From the NCBI GenBank assembly GCA_021161885.1, contig JAGGZS010000160.1, positions 1 to 5,396 on the forward strand: 5,396 nucleotides of DNA. Direction: 5' to 3'. The stretch is from a bacterium (lineage in GTDB: Bacteria; Auribacterota; Auribacteria; Auribacterales; Auribacteraceae). Below, in pieces: positions 1 to 5,396 of this stretch; position 1 is the first letter of the stretch, and the number at the start of each line of letters is the position of its first letter. A program made the position numbers and the translations under genes. The notes under the pieces were generated by a model. The model searched no databases, was not told the DNA's origin, and saw only the letters and a list, made by a program, of their open reading frames with translations.

Positions 1-41
1 GATGAATAATAAAGCAATTTTTATTATATATTGAACTATAA
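1..41. other. AT-rich leader edge, no gene recognised
   Basis: These bases are strongly AT-rich and carry stop codons in all three plus-strand frames (for example TAA at 7-9 and 10-12, and TGA at 32-34). They could include the last codons of a gene lying upstream of the window, but there is too little sequence to identify one. The hairpin that follows fits the end of such an upstream plus-strand transcript. Confidence 0.3.
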
Positions 42-87
42 AAAGGCATTTGTCAGGTAAACTGCGAATGCCTTTGTTGTTTTCTTT
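42..87 (+). terminator. Rho-independent terminator-like hairpin upstream of hydG
   Basis: A perfect 9-bp inverted repeat, AAAGGCATT (42-50) and AATGCCTTT (67-75), can extend inward by three pairs (T51-G66, G52-C65, T53-G64), leaving a loop of about 10 nt. A T-rich but interrupted run (76-87, GTTGTTTTCTTT) follows it. This is the form of an intrinsic terminator and most likely ends the transcript of a gene upstream of the window. The left arm is preceded by an A run, so the same hairpin could also work on the minus strand. If instead the hydG promoter lies further upstream, the hairpin would sit in the leader and could act as an attenuator. Confidence 0.6.
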
Positions 88-108
88 ATAATTTTGCTTT
101 TTTATAAT
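81..108 (+). promoter_or_regulatory. Candidate sigma-70-type promoter for the hyd operon
   Basis: A perfect TATAAT lies at 103-108. The best -35 candidate at a usual distance is TTTCTT (81-86), with a 16-bp spacer; it matches TTGACA poorly. Transcription would start near 115, giving an untranslated leader of roughly 44 nt before the hydG ATG. The region is so AT-rich that a chance TATAAT is quite possible. I see no clear operator palindrome beside it. Confidence 0.4.
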
Positions 109-145
109 GAACATATTTGTTGTTATGTAATCTTAAAAAAATAAA

Positions 146-150
146 AAGGA
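146..150 (+). promoter_or_regulatory. Ribosome binding site deciding the hydG start
   Basis: AAGGA lies 8 nt before the ATG at 159, a near-ideal Shine-Dalgarno arrangement. It supports the ATG at 159 over the in-frame TTG at 117, which lies only 9 nt past the TATAAT and has no purine-rich sequence in front of it. Confidence 0.75.
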
Positions 151-158
151 TAACCAAA

Positions 159-1580
159 ATGATAAATTCAACGCAATACATCGACGATCGAGATTTAGAT
201 ATAATACCAGAGGATAAAATACATGAAATTATTGAAAAAAACCGTAGAGTAGATAAACGGGAAATCCTCGATATTCTCACAGAAGCGAAAAAATTAAAGG
301 GAATATCTTTAGAACACACGGCAAAACTGCTTATGGTTGAGGATAATGATCTTCTTGAAGAAATTTTTCAGACCGCCAGCTATATAAAAAATGAAATATA
401 CGGTAAACGCCTTGTTCTTTTCGCGCCTCTTTATATATCTAATTTATGCCACAACGAATGTTTATACTGTGCTTTTCGCGCGACAAACAAACATTTAACC
501 AGAAAAATTTTAAATCAAGATGAAATAGCAGAGGAAGTAACCGCTCTTATCGATCAAGGACACAAAAGAGTTCTTATGGTGGCTGGTGAAAGTTATCCTA
601 AAGAAGGGTTTGAATATGTGCTTAAATCCATTGACACCATCTATTCGGTTAATCGAGGTAAAGGTAAAGAAATAAGGCGGGTTAATGTCAACGTAGCCCC
701 TCTTGAAGTGGAAGAATTTAAGTTGCTCAAAGACGCTAAAATAGGCACATACCAAGTTTTTCAGGAAGTTTATCATTACGATACATATAAAAAAATTCAT
801 CTTGGAGGTCAGAAAAGAAATTATAAATACAGGCTTAGAGCTATAGACAGGGCTTTTCAGGCGGGAATAGATGATCTTGGTATAGGCATATTGTTCGGAT
901 TGTATGATTACAGGTTTGAAATAATAGCACTTAGAATGCACATTCGGCATCTGGAAAAAGAGTTTGGACTGGGTCCTCATACTATTTCCGTGCCTCGTCT
1001 TGAACCGGCTGATCAATCTGATATAGCTAAAAATCCTCCTGCTCCGGTATCGGATAAAGATTTTAAAAAATTAATTGCGGTTTTGAGGATAAGCGTTCCT
1101 TACACAGGTTTAATTTTGAGTACAAGGGAAACCCCTCAAATGCGGCGTGAAGCTTTTTCTATGGGAATATCGCAAATAAGCGCCGGAAGCCGTACTAATC
1201 CGGGCGGATACCATGTTGCTCCGGAAAATCACGAAGAGGGTATGGCGGAACAATTTTCGCTGGGCGATACAAGACCGATCGATGAGGTCGTCAGGGATGT
1301 GGTTAAATTTGGATTTATACCTTCTTTCTGTACAAGCTGTTACAGAAGCGGACGCACCGGACTGGATTTTATGGAACTTGCCAAACCGGGTGAAATCAAA
1401 AAATTCTGCGCCCCTAACGCAGTGCTTACTTTTATGGAATATATAAGTGATTATGCCTCTGACGAGACGAAACAAGAAGGGATGAAATTGATTAAACAAA
1501 TATTAAAAGAAATCAACTCGCCGAAAATTGAAAAAAAATATCAGCAGATTATTGATGGCGAACGCGATATTATCGTTTGA
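159..1580 (+). CDS. hydG: [FeFe]-hydrogenase H-cluster radical SAM maturase HydG (tyrosine lyase)
   Basis: HydG is a cytoplasmic radical SAM enzyme that cleaves tyrosine to p-cresol and dehydroglycine, turns the latter into CO and cyanide, and builds an Fe(CO)2(CN)(Cys) unit for the hydrogenase H-cluster. With the ATG at 159 the protein has 473 residues, the usual HydG length. The SAM-cluster motif CX3CX2C is C97, C101 and C104, inside NLCHNECLYCAF. A GE motif follows at VAGESYP (141-147). GPHTISVPR (272-280) begins the later part of the barrel and BATS-like region. The C-terminal motif CX2CX22C is C391, C394 and C417; it binds the auxiliary [4Fe-4S] cluster carrying the labile extra iron. 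This motif separates HydG from the thiazole synthase ThiH, its closest relative. It is first in the operon, 29 nt ahead of hydE. All key cysteines are present and no frame break is seen. Confidence 0.97.
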   Translation: MINSTQYIDDRDLDIIPEDKIHEIIEKNRRVDKREILDILTEAKKLKGISLEHTAKLLMVEDNDLLEEIFQTASYIKNEIYGKRLVLFAPLYISNLCHNECLYCAFRATNKHLTRKILNQDEIAEEVTALIDQGHKRVLMVAGESYPKEGFEYVLKSIDTIYSVNRGKGKEIRRVNVNVAPLEVEEFKLLKDAKIGTYQVFQEVYHYDTYKKIHLGGQKRNYKYRLRAIDRAFQAGIDDLGIGILFGLYDYRFEIIALRMHIRHLEKEFGLGPHTISVPRLEPADQSDIAKNPPAPVSDKDFKKLIAVLRISVPYTGLILSTRETPQMRREAFSMGISQISAGSRTNPGGYHVAPENHEEGMAEQFSLGDTRPIDEVVRDVVKFGFIPSFCTSCYRSGRTGLDFMELAKPGEIKKFCAPNAVLTFMEYISDYASDETKQEGMKLIKQILKEINSPKIEKKYQQIIDGERDIIV

Positions 1581-1609
1581 ATTTTTTTTCTTAGGAAATA
1601 TTTATAACT

Positions 1610-2644
1610 ATGGCGATTGATATTTTAAAAAAAGGCAAACAGATTGATAAAACTTTTGTGGTTGATTTATTGGAATCCGCGGATAAAAGTTTATGGGACG
1701 ATATTTTTAGTCTTGCTGATTTTATTCGTGAACAATATATGGGCAACGCAGTTCATCTGCGTGGAATAATTGAGTTTTCCAATATTTGTAAACGAAGCTG
1801 TAATTACTGCGGTCTGCAAAAACAAAACAAACAACAGCATAGGTACCGCATGATGCCGGAAGAGATACTCAAGTGCGTATCGTCTGTCGCCGAGCTGGGC
1901 ATAAAAACCGTGGTTCTGCAATCTGGAGAAGACGATTTTTATACTCTTGATATATTAGTCGATTTGATAAAACAGATTAAAAAAAATTATGATGTCGCCA
2001 TAACTTTATCTATTGGAGAGAAAACCAAACAGGAATATCGAGCGCTCCATGATGCCGGAGCGGACAGGTATCTGCTCAGGCACGAAACAGCCTCGCCTGA
2101 GCTGTATAACAAACTGCATCCTGATTCTTGTTTTGAAGATAGGCTAAAATGTATCAAATATTTGTTTGAGACAGGATTTCAGGTAGGAATCGGATCTATG
2201 ATCGGTCTGCCCGGCCAAACTAATTCCAATATGGCGGACGATATATTGTTTCTGCAGAAATTTCAGCCGGATATGATAGGCACAGGCCCTTTCATTCCGA
2301 ACGGCCAGACACAGTTAAAAGGAACTGAAGCAGGCACCATAGAACAGACTCTGAAAATAACCGCTCTTGCCAGAATAGTTTGCCGGAAAGCACATATTCC
2401 CGCTACAACCGCTACCGGAACTATAGACAAATTCGGGCGGGAAAAAGCGCTTCATGTAGGGGCAAACGTGATAATGCCTAATTTTACCCCGCAAAAATAC
2501 CGTGTCCATTATACAATTTATCCGAATAAAAGATGTATTACGGAGGACGGGCATAAATGCAACACATGTATCCGCGCAATGATAATCAATGAAGGCAGAA
2601 CCATAGCCTCCGACTATGGGCACGCGCTAAGGTTTCAAAAATAA
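1610..2644 (+). CDS. hydE: [FeFe]-hydrogenase H-cluster radical SAM maturase HydE
   Basis: HydE is a cytoplasmic radical SAM enzyme that acts after HydG: it uses a 5'-deoxyadenosyl radical on the Fe(CO)2(CN)(cysteine) product, on the way to the dinuclear precursor loaded on HydF. The 344-residue product matches the family length. The SAM-cluster motif CX3CX2C is C60, C64 and C67, in SNICKRSCNYCG. The HydE-type motif LQSGED (103-108) follows, and IGLPGQT (198-204) and GTGPFIPN (224-231) lie in the later barrel. Near the C terminus C309, C317 and C320 form CX7CX2C, the spacing that holds a second, non-essential Fe-S cluster in some HydE proteins. The ATG at 1610 has AGGA (1593-1596) about 13 nt upstream, somewhat far, and no better start is visible. 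BioB and PylB are related, but the gene context and QSGED favour HydE. Confidence 0.96.
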   Translation: MAIDILKKGKQIDKTFVVDLLESADKSLWDDIFSLADFIREQYMGNAVHLRGIIEFSNICKRSCNYCGLQKQNKQQHRYRMMPEEILKCVSSVAELGIKTVVLQSGEDDFYTLDILVDLIKQIKKNYDVAITLSIGEKTKQEYRALHDAGADRYLLRHETASPELYNKLHPDSCFEDRLKCIKYLFETGFQVGIGSMIGLPGQTNSNMADDILFLQKFQPDMIGTGPFIPNGQTQLKGTEAGTIEQTLKITALARIVCRKAHIPATTATGTIDKFGREKALHVGANVIMPNFTPQKYRVHYTIYPNKRCITEDGHKCNTCIRAMIINEGRTIASDYGHALRFQK

Positions 2645-2656
2645 CAGGTTGTTTTT

Positions 2657-4081
2657 ATGAATTATAGAATAGAAAAAGATTTGCTTGGTGAACGGAAAAT
2701 TCCCAATACGCTTTATTACGGGATTCATACATTAAGAGCTATGGAAAATTTTCCGCTTACATCTTATAAAATTGATCCGGCATTTATAAAATCTTTCGGG
2801 TTAGTGAAAAAAGCGTGTATTTTAACAAACGCTGAGCTTGGCTATTTAAAAAAAACGTTGGTCTCTCCTCTCGTTACAGCTGTTGAAGAGCTCATTGAAA
2901 ATAAACTTGATGACCATATAGTTGTAGATCCCCTCCAAGGCGGAGCAGGCACATCAACCAATATGAATATAAACGAAGTAATCGCTAACCGCGCCCTTGA
3001 GACAGCGGGCAGAAAAAAAGGGGATTACGAGTATATCCATCCGATAAACCATGTAAATTTACATCAGTCAACTAACGACGTTTACCCTACGGCAATGAAA
3101 ACAGCGGCGCTTATGCTTCTTATTGACGCCGAAACAGCCATAGCGGAACTGCAAAATGCTTTTCAGGAAAAAGAAAAAGAATTCGCCCATATTCTGAAAA
3201 CAGGCAGGACTCAACTGCAGGACGCCGTGCCGTTGACTTTGGGACGGACTTTCTCGGCTTTTGCCGACGCTGTCGCTCGGGACAGGTGGAGAATTTTCAA
3301 ATGCAGAGAACGACTGCGGGTAGTTAATCTCGGCGGGACTATGATAGGCACAGGCATCACAGCGCCCCGTGATTATATTTTTACGGCCGCTGATACATTA
3401 AGGAATATAACGGGACTGAATATCAGCCGAGGCGAAAACTTGATTGACGCAACTCAAAATAATGATCCGTTTGTTGAAGTGTCCGGCATCTTAAAAGCTC
3501 ATGCTGTAAACTTACGTAAAATCGCTAATGATTTAAGGCTGCTCTCGTCAGGACCGAAAACTGGGATCGGTGAAATCCGCCTTTTTCCGCTACAGGCGGG
3601 ATCGTCTATTATGCCCGGCAAAGTAAATCCCGTTATTGCGGAAATGATTGAGCAGTGCGCCGTTAAAATTTTTGCTAACGACCTTATCATTACGGAAACA
3701 GCGTCAAGGGGCGAATTGGAACTCAATGCTTTTCTTCCGCTTTTAAATTTCGCGCTCATGGAATCGTTGAGGTTATGTATCAACGGGAACAATATTTTTC
3801 GAGAAAAATGTATCTCAAGAATAAAAGCCGATGAAACGCAGTGCCGCCGGAATGTAAATAACAGTTTAGGGTTTCTTACGGGATTACTGCCGAAACTCGG
3901 TTACGGCAAGGTACAGGAAATAGCTGAACAATCGTACAAAACAGGCAAAACACCTTCTGACATAATAATAGAAAATCAAATAATGACTGCCGGAGAAGTT
4001 AAAAAATTGGTTACCCCTGAAAATTTTTCTAAATTAGGGTTTGACCCTGAAGAATATGAGGATATGGATAAAAAATGCTGA
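2657..4081 (+). CDS. aspA: Aspartate ammonia-lyase, hyd-operon type
   Basis: Predicted cytoplasmic aspartase, converting L-aspartate to fumarate and ammonia, of the fumarase/aspartase superfamily and presumably tetrameric. The 474 residues fit the family. Conserved blocks: GAGTSTNMNINEVIANRA (96-113), HVNLHQSTND (132-141), GRTQLQDAVP (183-192), and the flexible signature loop GSSIMPGKVNPV (315-326) with the predicted catalytic base S316. T99, S138, T139, T185, S317, K322 and N324 fit the substrate-binding positions known from Bacillus aspartase at a constant offset of two. QSTND (rather than QSSND of fumarase C) and GRTQ (as in E. coli AspA) favour aspartase over fumarase. A fumarase-C-type C-terminal domain ends the protein (about 405-460). 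It starts 12 nt after hydE and overlaps hydF by 7 nt, so it is probably dedicated to hydrogenase maturation, perhaps by supplying ammonia. The upstream ribosome site (ACAGG, 2644-2648) is weak, suggesting coupling to hydE translation. Exact substrate is inferred. Confidence 0.88.
   Translation: MNYRIEKDLLGERKIPNTLYYGIHTLRAMENFPLTSYKIDPAFIKSFGLVKKACILTNAELGYLKKTLVSPLVTAVEELIENKLDDHIVVDPLQGGAGTSTNMNINEVIANRALETAGRKKGDYEYIHPINHVNLHQSTNDVYPTAMKTAALMLLIDAETAIAELQNAFQEKEKEFAHILKTGRTQLQDAVPLTLGRTFSAFADAVARDRWRIFKCRERLRVVNLGGTMIGTGITAPRDYIFTAADTLRNITGLNISRGENLIDATQNNDPFVEVSGILKAHAVNLRKIANDLRLLSSGPKTGIGEIRLFPLQAGSSIMPGKVNPVIAEMIEQCAVKIFANDLIITETASRGELELNAFLPLLNFALMESLRLCINGNNIFREKCISRIKADETQCRRNVNNSLGFLTGLLPKLGYGKVQEIAEQSYKTGKTPSDIIIENQIMTAGEVKKLVTPENFSKLGFDPEEYEDMDKKC
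4058..4081 (+). promoter_or_regulatory. aspA/hydF translational overlap with hydF ribosome binding site
   Basis: The hydF ATG (4075) lies inside the last codons of aspA; ATGCTGA (4075-4081) contains both the hydF start and the aspA stop TGA. GAGGA (4058-4062) lies 12 nt before the ATG and a second, shorter GGA (4066-4068) lies 6 nt before it, both inside aspA coding sequence. This arrangement favours translation of hydF by ribosomes finishing aspA. Confidence 0.7.
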
Positions 4082-5310
4082 CAACTCCTAAAGGGTTACG
4101 TTTACACATCGGTTTATTCGGCAGAAGGAATGTGGGTAAATCTACAATATTAAACGCATTGACCGAACAGCAGGTATCCATAGTATCTAATGTGGCGGGA
4201 ACTACAACCGATCCTGTAGAAAAACCCCTTGAGCTTCTGCCGCTTGGTCCTGTGGTATTTATTGACACGGCGGGTATAGACGATGTCGGCGAATTAGGTG
4301 AAATGAGAATTGATAAAACAAAAAAAATTTTTGACCGAACCGATCTCGGACTAATAATTACCGAAGCGGAAAATTTCGGAGATTTTGAACAAGATATTAT
4401 TTTAGAATTTAATAAACGGAACGTGCCTTATATTATCGTGATCAATAAAATAGACGTGTTTTATCCCCATAAAAAAAATCTTGATGAGTTGAAACAGAAA
4501 AAGACATCTTTTTGTTTGTGTAACGCCCGTAACGGCGAGGGAATTATTGAACTTAAAAGGGCTATTATCTCAAAAGTGCCTGAAGACTGGATCACCCCGC
4601 CGACTCTTGTTGCCGATTTATGCGGATCGGGCGAAACCGCAGTGCTTGTTGTTCCTATCGACATGGAAGCCCCCAAAGGCAGATTGATTCTGCCACAAGT
4701 ACAGGTTATCAGGGAAATTTTAGATAACGACGGATCAGCTCTTGTAGTTAAAGAACGTGAACTGTATGATGTTTTACAAAATTTTTCAAAAAAACCGGTT
4801 GTTGTTATAACCGATTCACAAGTAGTGCTTAAGGTATCTGCCGATGTGCCTCCTGATATAAAACTTACTACTTTTTCCATACTTTTTGCCCGTTACAAAG
4901 GCGACCTCTGCAGTTTCGTTGAAGGGGTTTTCGCTATTGATTCCCTCAAAGACGGCGACAAGGTGCTTATCGGTGAAGCGTGTTCCCACCATTCCATCGC
5001 CGATGATATAGGTACTGTAAAAATACCAAGATGGTTAAGGCAGTATACGGGCAAAAATATTGTTTTTGATAAAAAATCAGGACATGATTATCCTGATAAT
5101 TTAACACAATACAAACTTATAATCCATTGCGGGTCATGTATGTTTAACCGAAGGGAAATGTTAAATCGTATCCTTATGGCAAGACAGCAAAACGTGCCTA
5201 TCACGAACTATGGTGTCGCCATATCTTATCTGCAAGGTGTTCTCAGGCGTACTGCGGAACCGTTTCCCGCAGTCCATTACATTGTCAGCAAACGGATGAA
5301 AAAATCTTAA
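4075..5310 (+). CDS. hydF: [FeFe]-hydrogenase H-cluster maturation GTPase HydF
   Basis: HydF is the cytoplasmic scaffold and carrier: it receives the 2Fe precursor made with HydG and HydE and transfers it to apo-hydrogenase HydA. The 411-residue protein has three expected parts. The N-terminal Era/TrmE-like GTPase domain shows the P-loop GRRNVGKS (16-23), switch region AGTTTDP (41-47), DTAG (64-67) and NKID (124-127). A middle dimerisation region spans roughly 175-265. The C-terminal cluster domain has C303-x-H305 and, 45 residues later, H351-C352-x-x-C355, the CxH...HCxxC motif of HydF whose three cysteines bind its [4Fe-4S] cluster. The start at 4075 is supported because the P-loop begins only 15 residues in and family members start similarly (RLHIGLFGRRNVGK). 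It is the last gene of the operon and overlaps aspA by 7 nt. All motifs are intact. Confidence 0.97.
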   Translation: MLTTPKGLRLHIGLFGRRNVGKSTILNALTEQQVSIVSNVAGTTTDPVEKPLELLPLGPVVFIDTAGIDDVGELGEMRIDKTKKIFDRTDLGLIITEAENFGDFEQDIILEFNKRNVPYIIVINKIDVFYPHKKNLDELKQKKTSFCLCNARNGEGIIELKRAIISKVPEDWITPPTLVADLCGSGETAVLVVPIDMEAPKGRLILPQVQVIREILDNDGSALVVKERELYDVLQNFSKKPVVVITDSQVVLKVSADVPPDIKLTTFSILFARYKGDLCSFVEGVFAIDSLKDGDKVLIGEACSHHSIADDIGTVKIPRWLRQYTGKNIVFDKKSGHDYPDNLTQYKLIIHCGSCMFNRREMLNRILMARQQNVPITNYGVAISYLQGVLRRTAEPFPAVHYIVSKRMKKS

Positions 5311-5396
5311 TTATCAGTTGTTTATAAGCAAAAGCGTGTTATAGGTCATGATAAAAATATTGGGGTTGTTGCAAAAGTATAGGGAAAATTTCTAAA
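5311..5396. other. 3' flank of hydF, no gene or strong terminator seen
   Basis: These 86 bases follow the hydF stop. I find no GC-rich hairpin followed by a T run, so the operon either ends beyond the window, ends in a Rho-dependent way, or continues. The only open frame is a 15-codon one (ATG at 5348, stop at 5393-5395), with no sign of being a gene. The string GGGGTTGTTGCAAAAGTAT (5362-5380) resembles the ends of some insertion sequences, in which a TGTTGCAAA core is common, but no partner repeat or transposase is in view. Confidence 0.35.

Noticed and set aside
117..158. In-frame TTG start extending hydG by 14 residues
   Set aside because: The extension has no ribosome binding site, its start falls only 9 nt past the candidate -10, and the ATG at 159 has AAGGA at ideal spacing and gives the normal family length.
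510..1016. 168-codon open frame on the minus strand within hydG
   Set aside because: It is antisense to a clearly coding, conserved part of hydG, shows no recognisable domain, and is rich in F, I, Y and S as expected of a shadow frame.
159..1580. ThiH (thiazole biosynthesis tyrosine lyase) instead of HydG
   Set aside because: ThiH lacks the C-terminal CX2CX22C motif present here (C391, C394, C417), and the neighbours are hydE and hydF rather than thiamine genes.
2657..4081. Fumarase C rather than aspartase
   Set aside because: QSTND and GRTQ match aspartases rather than the QSSND and GRTH of fumarase C, and the hyd operon setting fits an aspartase. Enzyme assay would still be needed for certainty.
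4461..4880. 139-codon open frame on the minus strand within hydF
   Set aside because: It lies wholly opposite conserved hydF sequence, is serine/threonine-rich as antisense shadows are, and has no family resemblance.
5305..5330. Weak inverted repeat (CTTA ... TAAG) after the hydF stop as a terminator
   Set aside because: Only about 4 bp pair, the stem is AT-rich and no T run follows, so it does not support a terminator call.
5348..5395. Tiny open frame of 15 codons after hydF
   Set aside because: It is short, has no convincing ribosome binding site and no recognisable features; chance explains it.
1..5396. CRISPR array, tRNA, rRNA, riboswitch or phage genes
   Set aside because: No regularly spaced repeats, no tRNA-like cloverleaf, no rRNA-like stretch and no long leader were seen; coding genes occupy almost the whole window.

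Overview
The window holds one compact, all-plus-strand operon for building the H-cluster of an [FeFe]-hydrogenase: hydG (159-1580), hydE (1610-2644), an aspartate ammonia-lyase gene aspA (2657-4081) and hydF (4075-5310). Intergenic gaps are 29 nt, 12 nt and a 7-nt overlap, so the four genes are very probably co-transcribed and partly translationally coupled. All four reading frames are intact, full length for their families, and keep the expected catalytic and cluster-binding residues.

Layout: bases 1-158 are AT-rich. They hold a terminator-like hairpin with a T-rich tail (about 42-87), a TATAAT -10 candidate (103-108) and a good ribosome binding site in front of hydG. Bases 159-5310 are coding almost without interruption. 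Bases 5311-5396 hold no recognisable gene. They contain a G-rich 'TTGTTGCAAAAG' string resembling some insertion-sequence ends, which is only a weak hint.

How the genes work together, from knowledge of the families: HydG cleaves tyrosine to give CO and cyanide and assembles an Fe(CO)2(CN)(Cys) unit. HydE processes that unit by radical-SAM chemistry. HydF, a GTPase with an Fe-S cluster, carries the 2Fe precursor and hands it to apo-HydA. AspA would release ammonia and fumarate from aspartate. Its place inside the operon suggests that it feeds nitrogen to the azadithiolate bridge or otherwise supports maturation, but this is inference. No hydrogenase structural gene lies in the window.

Organism: the genes imply an anaerobic, H2-metabolising (probably fermentative) bacterium of low to moderate GC content, about 40% by eye, with ATG starts. 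The sequence alone does not let me place the phylum securely. Nothing here looks like an undescribed system. The point of most interest is the AspA variant locked between hydE and hydF.
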